Source of the DNA: Trileptium ribeirensis
Lineage: Eukaryota > Nematoda > Enoplea > Enoplida > Thoracostomopsidae
Assembly (NCBI GenBank): GCA_030248225.1
Contig: JASANE010009978.1
Coordinates: forward strand, 1-64,000
Length of the DNA: 64,000 bases
Direction of reading: 5' to 3'
Shown here: in pieces, positions 33,880 to 47,500 of the stretch
Layout of the letters: each line of letters begins with the position of its first letter
Numbering within the stretch: the first letter of the stretch is position 1
Translations under genes and position numbers: made by a program
The notes under the pieces: model-generated
Database searches by the model: none
Told to the model about the DNA's origin: nothing
The model's input: the letters and a program-made list of their open reading frames with translations, nothing else

Positions 33880-35390
33880 AGCTTGATAAAACGGATAAAC
33901 CGGCGAATAATACACATACATCTGAAACGCTGGCACGAACGCTTCTACACGCTATACAACCGCGACGCGCCAACCTGTTCACTGTAGAACGACGAATTGA
34001 CGTTTGCTGGCTTCTACAGCGATAACGATTGCGCCACCCCACCTGCGAAATAGAAATTCTCGACGCAATCAAGGCGCTCCGAAACCGGTGTGCCATTGGC
34101 GACGACAGCTTCCCACCAGCGAGCTACAAAGCTGCCGTAGATGGCTGGCGTTTCGAAGTCCTATTTAACGCTGCAAAAAAGACCGATCCAATGCTGTAAA
34201 TACAGGTGAATTTTACTCGTGAATGTGGCCTTTTAAATTGCTAGAATCCATCATCGCCAACAAGTTCAAATTGTACAGCAGAACAATGTGGATTCAGGCC
34301 AGAAGTACACATCAGATCAAAGTTCTACGCAAGTTAATAGACAACCTACCCCCGTGGCTTTTGTCGACTTTAAGGCATATTTTGAATCTGTTCATAGAGA
34401 GTCGCTATACAAAATATAAGAGTCCGAAGTGGTCACGGAGGCTGACTGCCGTTATGAGAGTACTGTACGAACCATTCATTGTTCTGCTGCGTTGAGCTCG
34501 ACCAGTCTTTACCAAGCCCGTTTCAAGTAAAGTTGTGTGTAAGACATGGTTCAATTCTTTCACCGACTATAGACTGGGTAATGCGCACAGCTCTTCATGC
34601 AACATAATGGAGCTGTGTATAACGAGGCTGCGGACACAGTGACTGACGCCAGTTACGCTGATGACATCGCGGAAGCCATTTCAAAACATGCTCGGTCGGG
34701 TGAACAAAGCAAGCAGAATTAGGCCTCGTGATTACCAAAACAAAAATTATTTCCTATTGCATGAACATATTCCAACAGTCGTGCTTAACGGGAACGACCT
34801 CGAACACGTTGACCGACCTTACTAGCGCGTATTAGTACAATGTGCGAGAGCGGCTCAAGCGACGCTAAAATCTTCAACCGCATCTGCAACTCTCGCGCAG
34901 CTTTTAGTGGCATGAGGAAATTAGTGTTCGAAAGATGTTACCGCGAAAACCAAGCTCAGCATTTACAATGTGTCTGGCCCATGCTCTTCTGTGCTAGCAG
35001 CACATGATCGATCATGTTCAGGGATATACATAACATAAAAGTGTGCAGACGGAGAACACTCGCCATCTTAAAATTAATTTGACACTACAACGAGCAATAT
35101 TCTGGGAACCCGGGTTGGCCATCTGGTGTCAAGTTATAATCTGTTAAAACAAGCGCGAGTTACACTACTATGGCACATACTTCGGATGAAGGACACACGC
35201 ACAGCCGGGCGACTTGTAACGGCAAAGCTCCACCACAGTGGAGACGATCAAGGGACCGCGCCGTCGAATCTTAGTAGCGCAAAGTCGTCAAAAACTGCTA
35301 TAGTGGTTCCATCATATCGCATTGGGGCAATGGCGCAACGCAAAGATCCAGTCTCGGCAATGATCCATGCAGCCAACAACTAAGAAAACT
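33880..35390 (+). pseudogene. LINE pol relic 3
   Basis: Scattered over all three plus frames, in LINE order: RWHERFYTLYNRD; CEIEILDAIKALRNRCAIGD; the RT block EQCGFRPE; FVDFKAYFESVHRESLY; VRHGSILSPT; an intact YADDIAE box near 34655; VVLNGNDLEHVDRP; a finger-like NSRAAFSGMRKLV; then RVTLLWHILRMKDTRTAGRL and a WRRSRDRA tail. Many indels break it. The ending resembles LINEs with a C-terminal LGHVLRM motif. It lies just downstream of the DNPEP stop on the opposite strand. Confidence 0.85.
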
Positions 35391-35502
35391 GTTCATTACT
35401 CCGGAATAATAAAACAAAAATAATAATTATTGTCGGTAAAACTCGTTGCATAACCCGATCAAAAAATATTACGAATTATTCAAATTTCGCACCACTATCG
35501 AT

Positions 35503-35508
35503 TTTATT
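35503..35508 (-). terminator. DNPEP polyadenylation signal
   Basis: AATAAA on the minus strand starts 10 bases after the DNPEP stop codon (35518-35520), again implying a very short 3' UTR. Confidence 0.6.
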
Positions 35509-35517
35509 GCTTCCAGT

Positions 35518-35565
35518 TCATAAACGCAGCTTCCCATAAACCGAAGGATAGTACTCGAAAAACGC
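35518..35565 (-). CDS. DNPEP: DNPEP terminal coding exon 11
   Basis: A 48-nt exon after acceptor AATATTTCAG. It encodes [15 protein letters not shown] and TGA, the counterpart of the KGFFELFPSL C-terminus of animal DNPEP. Confidence 0.9.
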   Translation of the reverse strand, partial: AFFEYYPSVYGKLRL

Positions 35566-38500
35566 CTGAAATATTAAGCGCTTGTACGATGGTTTATTTA
35601 AGACTACAGCATATTAGTAATGGGCAAGAATATTTGAATATGATTACGTGTTCGGATATTATCCATGACTTCGGAATATACGAATATCGCGGCGTTGCAT
35701 TCCGTAATCAGTTGCAAAATTTAAATATTGGCGTCACGGAGAGAAACCACGATATCATGATAAAATACTATAAAGCAATCAATATTACATCAACACGAAA
35801 GAGTCATTCGAACGCGGCTTAAGATTATTTAGTTTGTACAGTTACGGAGAGAAATAAAATGCAATTTTGCGAATTAGATTTTTCGAATTAGAAGCTTTTC
35901 AATAGATATTTATTTGTGCAAATTTTACTTTTATTACTGTCCACAACTATAATTCTGTTTGTTATATTTGCAACAGTAGTTTCTGGCAAAATATTCGTTA
36001 GCCACAGATATCTCGGTATAGAGGGATTTGATCCGGCTGACCCTTATTGGTCACCACCACCGGAAAGTTTCGATATTCTAAACTACAGTCGCGGCCAGAA
36101 ATAAGAGCAAAATAATTTATCGAAATCTTGATCGCTTTCGATTAAACGAATTTCGATCGATTCCAGCGTAATTAAATAAATATCAAATTTATAAAATTTC
36201 GATTACTTTCGATTAAACAAAATTTCGATTGATTGCGATTTTAATCGATATCGATTGCACTTATTTTCGGCCGCGACTGTTTTCACTTTGACCCGAGAAA
36301 TTTTTATATGCAACAAACGTGAAGTGCACCTATAATTTATTATGCAAAAGAAAAATTTAATAAATTTGTTGCTTATTCAAATATTCGCATAACTAAACTA
36401 ACTTTATACAACATTTTGGCATGCGCCACGCCGCTGATGTCAGCTAATTCACGGACAGAGTGCATAGCCAATTGTGTTGTCCCAATATCGATAGTAGGCA
36501 AACCAAGTTTTGACGACAATATTGGTCCAATCGTTGAGCCACACAAAGAATCGTTCCGGACAACAAATGCCTATAAAATAGTAGTATCTACCGGTAATTT
36601 CATATTCGAAGTGACGCAATCACAAAGCCTATTTTATGCAGACTGCAAAAACCAAATTATTGACCCAATGCTACTAACATTATTCCAAAATTCGGTGAGG
36701 ATTAGTATTACCTTACAGTTTTGGCTACATTAAAGTAAAATAGCATTAGCCTTATTTTGTCACAATATGTACAACCACATGTATGTAGCTGTAAACAATG
36801 TAGAGCAAAATTACAGTCCCGGTCAAATATAGGCACACGCAATCCGGCCCAATACTAAGCCAAATGAAAACAACCAAAATCGCAATCGATATAAATTTTG
36901 TTTCGTCGAAAATGATTGAAATTGTGTTTCATCGAAATTAATCGAAATTTTATAAATTTGAAATTTATTTAATCGTGAAGAAATCGAGATCTATCGAAAT
37001 TTCGTTTTTAATCGAAATCGGTCCAAGTGTCACTATTTATCGAAATTTCAATCGATTGTTATACACGGCTGTAACTTTTCGCGGTCTGAAATACGTTCAA
37101 AATAACTGAAAATCCATCGAAATTTCGTTCGATTTAGATTAAACGCCATTTTTTAAAATAACTTCGGTTTTAGCGGAATTAAAAAAATAAAATTGGAATT
37201 ACACGACATTTGGATAGGTACGATTTCGGTCGTTTTCGATTGCATTTATGAATTTTTGCAGCGATTGTACGCGCAGCTCATCGGAAATTTCGTTTAATCA
37301 CAATCGGGTCGAAATTTTATAAATTTTTAATTTATTAATAGCGCCAAATTAGAAATCGCTCAAAATTTCGTTTAATACAAATCAATTTGGAATTTAGTTA
37401 ATTGCATCAAAATCGAAAGCGATCTAAATTTCACTAATCTAAATTAATGAAAATTTCCCTTAGTTAAAATGGAACAAATTTTATAATTTTGTTATTTATT
37501 TAACTGCGCCAAAATTGAAAAATTTCATCTGAGTCGATCGAAATTTCGATGAAAGGTATTTAGACCTTTTTCTGGATATGACTGCAGTTGACCTGCGTCA
37601 AAATCTGACCAAAATTAGCTGTGGTTGTCGGTGTGTCGGCAACGCCACAACCGAATACGCTGAAGTTTTCATAGAGGTGTACACCGCATGGCTCCTTAAC
37701 TACGCCTTAAATTTGTTGAAAACCCTCCGTAATAGCAAGAGTGCATTAGGGAAGAGTATGACGTTTCCCTGCACACACAAACCCGTGTTTGATGACGCGG
37801 GCTTTTTTTAACCCATTTTTTGGAGAGGGTTCGGGATTCACACTTACTCCCAGATTCTGGGGGGGTAGCTCGAATCCCCAATTTCTGGAAGGGGGTCGGT
37901 TGAACCAGCAGTTGCTTATAACCCGAACCCCCCCAGGAAGCGGGGCAACAGTCCATGTCAGAAATGACTGTCGGGCTTTCAACAAACAGACTTCAATTAT
38001 CAGCGGTTATTTCTTGAAAATTCTGATACAACGAATTTTTGAAACGCATAGAACAGAATTAGGGCATTTTTAATATTTACTAACAATAATTCTTATTTTT
38101 CTTTATTTCATTTACACACTCGGTTACTTTTAACGGACACGTACTGTCCAAAAGTTTTCCACGAACATGAAACAAGTCTCGAAAGCACATTGAACAAATA
38201 GTTCTCGCGGAGACCGTAACACCAGAATGGCAATATATATATTGTGAAGCTAGAATAGAATCATCTATAACACCCATTGAAAAAATGAACAATAAAATAC
38301 ATACACACAAATTTTTTTCGGAGAAGCACTGTCAAGCGCTCTGTGGAATCGTAAAATGAAATTTATGGTATCGCAATACGGTTTTCCTACAATAAAAAGC
38401 ATGTTTACAAAGCCGCTCCTAGTGCCATGTATACCAATTTATTTAGGCCTGAGATAGCAAAAAAACATATTATTTTATCATAATGATTCCCCGAACTTCG

Positions 38501-41500
38501 TACAACAGCATTCTTGTTTACCATTAACCCTGGGCTAAAACATTTGTCTTTTGCTAAATCATACCCCCATTTTCTCTGGACTATAGCATTAACATTAAAA
38601 GTACGAAAGTAGTATGATTTATTTTTACATGAGGATTCCACAGCATCAGCAAAATTTTTGTCGGTCATTCTTAGATCCAAAAGCAATAATTCTTCAAGAG
38701 ATTTCCAGCACAAAAATACAATGCTTATTGTGAGTATTGCTAAAACGGTAAAAGCTTGTGTAAAAAAATAAATTATAATATATCTTATTGCTACAGCTGA
38801 CTGCTTCGTGCTTCCATTGATTTAATGACCGCAAACACTGACCTGAAGAGCTACGCTGGCCTTTTCGGCAATCAATTTGAGCATAGTATGAGTGATCGAT
38901 GTTGTTGCATAGCGTTGATTAGCGTTAATCTTAACCACAATCCCTTCGTGAAATTTTGCTCGATTTTCTTCGTCGTATTTTTCCTGATAATTAGGATGAA
39001 GCGCATGAGCCTGGTCTGCACTACAATAATGATTATCACATTTTCGCGGCTGTGCCGATAATACAAACTCAAATTTTGGGTACCCAATACAGCCGAATTA
39101 ACCAACCGAATAGAAAAAGTAATGTAATTTTATTAGTAACGTATTTGTTAATAAAACCTCATATTACTGGCCTGTCCACAACCCTCCGAAAAGTGGGGGA
39201 CTTCTGGGGACCCCTATGTTCATTCTCGGGGGAAATTTCAAAGTGGGGGGAATAAATTTAGCTTAAAAATGCCAAATATTCCTATATTTTGATGTAGTTT
39301 TACAACTGTGAATGTATTTTCAAGCTAAAAACGATGTTTTAGATAGTGGTGTAATTAATGTTTAAAAAACGATTTGCAAACAAAAAACTTCAATTTTAAC
39401 ACATAAAAAATTTTTGGATTTAGTTGAACATGGGGGATTTGGCCGAGTGGGGGTGGATGGACATGGGGGAAAATCTCACAAAAATGGGGGGATTTGGAAA
39501 GTGGGGGGGTCCCCACTGCAGACAGAACAGTATTATCAAATCGACTTTTAAAATTAGAAGCTTTTGCATAACACATTATGAGAACTAATCTGTTTATTGA
39601 TGAAAACGCACCTTTTGGAAATCAGACTTCTTCACCGTAACACCCTTGAAACCCCACAAATAAGTATAATATATCCAAATTGGAATCTAGATAATAAAAT
39701 TATCGTATCCACCGTGCTTCATAGTCTAGTAGGCATCCGTTGTAAGATAAAACAACTAATAACATGACGTAATTTGAAAAATCGCATTTTCGATGTGAAG
39801 CCTGTATCGCGAGCTATGGGCTGTCAAACACTGGTACCCGTATGGCCAGATTTCGCAAAGATCTTTAAAAACCTGTTTTTGCCATTTGGACCCCGAGGAG
39901 GGGTTCGGAGCTGTTCCCGCTGAACTACAGGGTACACCGTCATCAGTTTTGCTATCGAACAAACCGGTCCATCCGAAAATGATTTATGAAAAAAATTCGC
40001 TATTTTTCGCTCTAGCGCACTCAGTGGACACTCCGCTCGCTCCGTTTCAACAGGACCGATAGATACTGATACAACAAAATTGTTGAACCACCCTAAAATT
40101 TCACTTGAGTCGCCACAATCTTGTCAAGCAAAAGTCGTCGAGAGTATACGGCCAGGCGCAGTACAGCTCTATGCATTTACCGACAGACTGTTTGCAAATA
40201 AAATAAATGCAAACTGTTTGCGAATAATTTGCAATTTTTTCGCTATTTGCTAAATAACTGCTGTTATTTCTACACGTGACCTACTTTGTAGTTGCCATGC
40301 TCGCAGTTTGTAGTTTATACTTGATTTCATAAACGAGCAGCTGCAGCACGCTGCATTATCTCGTTTTAAAGCACCGGTACACTAAAAATAACATATTATT
40401 TAATACGTCCTAGATTCACCTGAGCAATAAACTTTTCGGAATGCACTCTTCGAATGCGACAGAAGACACGTTATTCTTTTCACAGTATCCAGCGTTTATG
40501 CGTCGCATAATCCACTCCGTGATACTGGACATGGCACCCTGAGCAGATTCGCTGCCGCACTGAAAAGCCCAACAATACCGGTTTAAATTTTCTATAGCTA
40601 AGTTACAACATAAATTCCAGGTTATTGGGGCCCCACCAATACGGGTGGCATATTCGGTTTAGTTACGACCCCGCGGAATGAGAAAGAACTAAAAAGTGTA
40701 ATTTTGCAAAACAAACTTTTAGTTCAATCAAAAACAGCATTATGCATTGACGAACACAGCTTGCAACCAAATTTTAAGCATTCATACGGTGTAAGCGCTG
40801 CATTTTTAGATATTCTGGCGTCATATTGCCTGCGATTATCAAATTTCCAATGTCATCACTGCATCTGTCGCTGTCGACCAAAAAACCTTTGGGTCGGAAA
40901 TAAATCTGTGAAGGGACCGGGTGTTACGGGAGATGTAACCGATAGGAGCAGCATTTGGCGAAAAGCGCCCCCCGACCCAAGCCACCCCTATTCCAGAAAC
41001 CCGGGTAACATAGAGACAACATTCGGTTTGAATACTGACAGATAATAATATCTTTAAATTGATAAACTTGAGAGATGCTTAAATTTTTTAGAAAATATAA
41101 ACACGATTTGAATAATTTCTTGTAGAATGTGAAAGCCATAACGAAATAAACTTTCAGCGAGGAATATCCTAATGACGAGTGGAAAACCGATTAAATAAAT
41201 GTTACACTATTCGGATTCCACTGAGGAATTAGTTTTCTCGTGCTACATTTACGAATAAAAGTTGCGGGTACGGATGAAAGAAATTACTTCTGAACAAGCA
41301 TTTTGGTCTAGACGAGAACGAACGTAACTTCGTATGGATGTGGAAGATCGTAATTTCATCTGTACATGGACGACTGAAATTTCGTCTGAACGCAGACCGT
41401 CTAGTTATCGCAATTTCGCCTGGACGCGACATTAGACCCTCCATCTGCGAAGATTTGTCCGTGACTGTACGTTTTCTTGCTGCTATTTATACTGATAATT

Positions 41501-44500
41501 TGCCACAGCTGATGGCGGTAAAACATACGACAACTTTACGTGTAACTAAACACAAACAGTCCGACTGATTATTTCACTTTGGTGTTTCGTAATTTGTTGC
41601 ACTGTACAGTTTGTAGCTAGTCCAATATTACTATTTTGATTCGTTAGCATTAAATTTGTTTGCGAACAAAATGTTACGGATTTGAATTTAAAAGTGTTGC
41701 TCGCGAACAACAGATAAGTTATAGGACCATTTCATTTACATATGACATCACAACTTACATTAAATTTGCCTGCGAACACAGAAGAATTCTAATTCAAATC
41801 TCAGAAACGTCGCTAGAAATTTGCTATTTCTGTGCTGACAATGAACTGAATCGAATTTCTTATTAGTTGTGTAACAACGGCTATGGATTCCACATTGCCT
41901 TTACAAAACGGTATGGTTAGTAGGGTCATTTTGACTTTTGTCGCGCATTATGTATTCTTTGGTGCTCCGAAAAGCATAATACCAGCGTAAGGACTACAAA
42001 TAAAAATATACAGCGACAGCCGTCATCCTATAATTGAACCGACACTTAGCTCTTCAAATTGCGGATGGGAGATCCTGGCAAAAACCATGTGCTTCCCACC
42101 CCGTCGTCCCTCTAGATAAATATTGCCCCTCCCACCCCGTCCAACGCCTCCTGGCTCAATTGATTTGTTTCCACTCGGCAAAAACACCTTCAAGCGACAT
42201 AAAACTTGATCATAATTTATACTATAATTCCGTCGTGAACACAAAAATTTCAATTTTTATGAAAATTTGCCTCAGAATCGCTTTTTCTCTCCGTCAAAAG
42301 AGTTTTGGAAGCGTTTCCGACATGACCTTTAACAGTTATTTTGGAAAAATGCACCCACGCAAAACTGGGCGCCCCTGGCTCATACCCCTGGCAAAATATT
42401 TAGCAAAGAGCCCAGATCCAGACACTATTCAGATTTTTATATAAAATTCCGCTATATACAGTCACGCTAAGGAATAAAATAATTTTTTTGCGAATCGTTC
42501 GAGAAGAATTCGCGAATAGTATTTGAGCAGCTGTTAATTTTTCGTGAACGGTTCGCGAAAGATTCACGATTTTTTTTGCGAAAAATTAGCTTTTATATCT
42601 GAGTGTGACTGTAAGTTAGCAAAACAGAACGAAGCATTAAAACAACTAACCTCTTCATTGTCAAAACAGCAAACCATTCGAACATTGGGATCTTTGTCAA
42701 GGTCTTGAGAATCGATAAGACCAGTGACGGCAGTGTAGCTTCCGACTAAGTTGTCTAGTCGAGGACCCGAGATGAATTCTTCATGAAGACCGACAAGACG
42801 CTAAACGTGGTTGAAATCATCATTAATTTATATATTCTGCTATCTTTTGTACATTATTTTCTCTTTGTGCTGCCGCTTTCCAGAACTGTCACTGCTCGCT
42901 GACGAAATCTTGTTTAGCTATATAACGATTTTCACAGGTACAAAGTTTCCGTATCCGAAGCGTTTGTAGGATATTAAAACTGAAACGTCTACACATAATG
43001 TATTTTTATTTTGAGCCACAAAAAAGCTACATTTTACCCAAAGAAGGACTTCGGCAGCCAAATAACGAAACAAAAAATGATTTAAAAAGATGCTATGACA
43101 AAAACAAAAGCCATGCTGCGTCTACGGGGTATGTCCTTCTAATCCGGCGAAAATGACCGTTGCTTGCTTAATATTATAGTATTGCTCGCTTGACGACAGT
43201 CATTCCTTACACGTGCTGTATAATTTGGCTAACATTCGTAAGACAGGCCATAATATTTAAAATTTAAATAAGCTTCAATAAATAATTCTGAACTGTGGCA
43301 AGAAAACTTAGTTGACTTCATTTAAAGTCCGCAAACTGTCATAATATTTTAGCAAACGGCATATGAAAAGTAGGCTACCTATATGCTAAAAATGTTATGG
43401 GAAATGCATTAGTTTTCGGAAAAATAGTCATCCAGGCAAACAGTTATTCTACTGTCTAACTGATCACAGACCGCAATTCGTTTTACAGGTGTGCAAATGA
43501 ATCAAATTTTCTAAACTTTCGGAACACTTAAACCCAAGCAACCCAAAAATACCAGTCACCGGCTAATAAGCGAATATAATGCAGGAGTTAATCAGAAATT
43601 AAAAACATGAGCATGATGACCAAAACCATCTTCTACGAATGTTTTTTGAACCGTCTAGGAAAGTTTGAAAATAAGTTGGCATTACATGGTTGAACTAATT
43701 ATTTTTGGAATTATATTCGATAAAAATTACGTTCAAAATATCACTTTCCCTGTTTAAGATTGACAAATGGAATCGGTGTTTTGATTGATGGTACAGCGAA
43801 AGCTGAAACTTTTCTTTACTATTTCAAATCAGTTTTTGTTAATGATAATGGTATATTGTCATCTGCTAAATTTTGAATTTTGTGGGTCTATTCTAGATAA
43901 TCTTAGCATATCTTCTAAAATTATGTTGACAAAACTACCTCAATGAGGGAAACAAGAGTTGTGGCTTGGAAGGAATACTACAGTTATTTTTGAAAAATTA
44001 TCCTAATCATTGCCTGTTCCACTTTCAATCCTGTTTAGAAAATGTTTCTCTGAACATAACTTTCTGCTTGATTAAGCTGAAAGTATTCGTATCCACAAAA
44101 ACGTGACCCTTCAAATGTCAAAAGCTATAGGCCTATTAGTTTTTTACCTGTAGGTGGAAGACTTTTTGAGGGATTTATTTGTGATCTATTCCTATAACAC
44201 TGTCGAGCAAATAACTTATATTATCCGAAAATCAGTTTGGTTTTATTTCAGGCAAATTACCCAACGTGCAATATTTGCACACTCTTAGTGATTATACTCG
44301 TGCTACAGATATTGGTAACTTCGTTGATATTATTTATTTAGATATTGCGAAGGCTTTCGTTTGTGTTTCACACAAAAATTGTTTAAAATTCTGAAATGAA
44401 ATGGAATACAGCCTAACATACTATTTCTGTTTGGTAATCTTAATGATCGCATGATGTTTGTTGAAATAAATGGGTATCGTTCTGTTTATTGCCATAATTA

Positions 44501-47500
44501 TCTCTGGGGTACCACAAGGTGGTCAATTGGCTAAGTCATATTTTTTGCAATATTATACTAATGGTAACAATGCGATATAACAAGTTATAGTTGTTATCTA
44601 AAGTGTTATTCACTTAGGTCCGAATATCCCTGTGTGTAATCATGTCTGTCAAATACCCTCTAACACTATCTGTTGTATTTTACAATGGTGCTGCTATTCC
44701 GTATATTGTTACAATGATATTGCTATTGCAATGTGTAATGACTTATTTCTAAATATATTTCAAACCTTGTTTCTAATGCTTCGATTGCTTTAAATCTTAT
44801 TCTTCGGTGTTTTGCAAGAAAAAATACGGCTAATTTAGTAAAAGATTATACATGTCCTTCGCTTTACCAAATTAGAATATTTTTCCGTGATTTGGCCTCT
44901 ATATAAATTGCAAGAGATACGTAAACTAGGATCAGTTCAAAGACGACTCACAAAAATTATTCCGAACTTCCAGTGAGCGTTTATCAATTAGAAATATAAA
45001 ATCTCTCGAATATCGCCAGTTTATTCAGTTGGTTCTTACTTTTAAAATATTAAGGAACTTTGTTGATATATATGTTGGAGATATCTTCACGCATGCATAA
45101 TACGTATAATGCTCGATCAAGTTCAGCTAAATTGATTAATCATTAGAGTAGACTTGATTTACATTATTTCATTTCCCATCGAATAATATAATGCTTGGAA
45201 TCTGTTACCAGGAAGTGTAGTTGCTTCCGAAAGTATTCTAGTCTTTAAACAACGTCTATCCAGGATTAAAATACTTGATCATTTATGGAATAGCTATTAT
45301 AGGTTATTCTCAGTCTCATCCCTGCCAATTCATCCTACTGATTTATAATCCTGATGCTTCATCAATAATTATACTTATTTCATTAATCACCTTTTTATTT
45401 CATTGTTGTTTTCTATTATTGGCAAATATAACAATAGCAATAACGACAAATTTGAACCGAAATCTAAGTTACAGAAGATCTTAATATAGGTTTTCGTTCA
45501 ATACGCACGTTCCTAACATTATTTTTGTTACACGAAGTAAGACACAGATACTAATTTGATACCCGATTTTATTATACGAGTGAGCCAAGATATTATTTCT
45601 GGGTGTATAAAAAATACTACGCCGCATATCGCGAAACATGTCGTCGGGCGTTCTCAAAGTTTTGATAGTATCTGTTCAGTCAATTCCGTATTATAGACGA
45701 TGTAGCTAAACTTTGACTGACTCTGTTTCCTTATATCATCATCCTATTCGTTACATAACCGGTCTAACAGGATATTAGATACATACAGTAAACAAGGAAC
45801 ACAATATTACAGTACTGTTATTCCGCATAGCCATCTTTATTTACGGGCACAGGCTGTTAAATTCGGTCTGATTCCCAGATAAAATACATATTTATATGTA
45901 CGCCTTTTATATCTTGGTTAAAGTCATATAATTGTTGAGCTTTGCAAAATCTTCAAATACCATCAAATTTCGTCGCAATCATCCTGTCTGTTCTTCGAGT
46001 ACAGATAAATTTATCATGATTGAATTATAATTTACCGTTATAGCATCACGTACGTGGCAAAATCTGCATAGTATCCGTACATATACGGCAATTACATGGA
46101 CACAATGTCACAATTTGTCGCAGTCAACCTAGATGTTAAATTACAGAAAGGCTGATACAGCTTAATTAATGCTCAGGATGAATTTCTTTATTATAATTTA
46201 CCGTTATTGCATCACGTAAGAAGCCAAATCTACAGTCTATACAAATTACGGCAATTACATTGGTATATACATGCAGTGCCAAAATTTTAAGTCGATTACA
46301 GCTAAATTGCGATTTTTAGTTTCGTTACGTTAATTTAGCCTTACTGCCTCATGCAAAAATAACGATGTCTGCAGTGTGGTGTATAATGCCGTAAAAACTT
46401 AGGCCAAATGTTCAGTCAGCACTAAAACCTAAAAATTCGAAAATTTCTAATCAGAAGCTCCTTCGGGTTGACTACAATCGGCGTACTGTCTTATTCCGAA
46501 ATTAAAACAAAATACACATTGATTCTGCGACGAAATCAGTTTTTCGAGTGCAACTTGTGTAAATTCTATCAAACATAAAGTAGTTGCAGCAGTAATATTC
46601 CGCTAATCTTTAATTTGCCTTCAAAATGAAGAAACAATATGTATGTTTCCATCTTTGAATACTATTGGTCTTCGGCTGTTCCTTCATGATACGCACCCGA
46701 TCTTAAATTGTAATAAACTTAGCTTAATAAAACCGTGTTAGTTTCAATGAAAATTTACCGCCGGCTGAGTATCACAAACGTAAAGCTCAAAATCGACAAT
46801 ATCGTCAACGGTGCATTGCGCTTCACGTGCTACTCGTTCCATAAACGTACTGTGATGATTGTGTCGTTTCTCTAAAATCCAAGGCGAGAGACACGATTAC
46901 TACCATAGAAAAAATGTCATCGCTCATACTACAAAAATGGTAGCTTCTAAAAGCATGAATCAAAATTTTAGGCTCGGCTGTGGAATTGGCTCTGTATGTT
47001 TCTGGATCCAACGTGATTTGAGTTAACCTATAAAAACCGCAAAGACTACAACAGAAAAGCCTCAAGCCTAATATTTTATGGTGGAACAAAGACTATTTTC
47101 TCAAAAAACTTGGGCGCGGCTCGTTAGGCTCAGGTTGGCATGAACAGTAGTGCTATGTTTAGTTAATGCGCATTTGTTTGGTTCAGCTCATTTTGCATAC
47201 GAAAATGTTATATTACCGTTCAGGTTGACACAAATCTCGCATACTAAAGGAACCATCGTAGCAAAGTATTACTTAAGTCTTATAGGAGCTAATTTGCTAC
47301 AAAATGAGCCCAAACATCGACTTAGATATCTACACCGCTTGCCATGTGTTGTATTCTTAGGAAGAAAGCAAAAGAAAACCAACGGGATTTGAAAGAAAAC
47401 CTTTATTGAAAACTAAAAGTAAAAGAAACAGTAAACGAAGAAGATTGACAGCAGTAAAGAAAACATTGAAGACTGGGAGACCTAGGCAACTTCGGCCTTT

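Larger units (their letters stand above)
36114..37560. repeat. Cluster of ATCGAAATTTCGAT palindromic motifs
   Basis: TCGAAATTTCGATTG-type sequences occur many times in both orientations (around 36120-36260, 36880-37080, 37120-37180 and 37290-37560). They interrupt, or are interrupted by, DNPEP exon 10 and the T2/T3 elements. They appear to be the shared body of one MITE family that has been inserted or duplicated repeatedly. Confidence 0.65.
40560..42650 (-). other. DNPEP intron 7
   Basis: 2,091 bp containing a family B MITE (42045-42415) and a Tc1-like MITE (42459-42611). A further GC-rich MITE-like patch lies at 40915-41020. Confidence 0.8.

Noticed and set aside
35916..36104. Plus-strand frame beginning with a Leu/Ile-rich segment, resembling a signal anchor.
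   Set aside because: It has no ATG start, lies in DNPEP intron 10 and runs into the T2 MITE; no family was recognised.
36416..36733. Plus-strand ORF of 105 codons that looks coding-like.
   Set aside because: It is the complement of DNPEP exon 10; the minus strand reads CGSTIGP and AMHSVRE.
37795..37960. GC-rich patch with GGGGGG and CCCCCC runs that could be a further MITE.
   Set aside because: It has the compositional style of families A, B and D, but terminal inverted repeats could not be identified.
38080..38785. Two minus-strand ORFs with hydrophobic N-terminal parts that could be read as a membrane protein or as C-terminal DNPEP exons.
   Set aside because: The true DNPEP exons 9 and 10 (38843-39020, 36403-36570) match the family far better and are in phase, which leaves these frames wholly inside intron 9 with no domain match.
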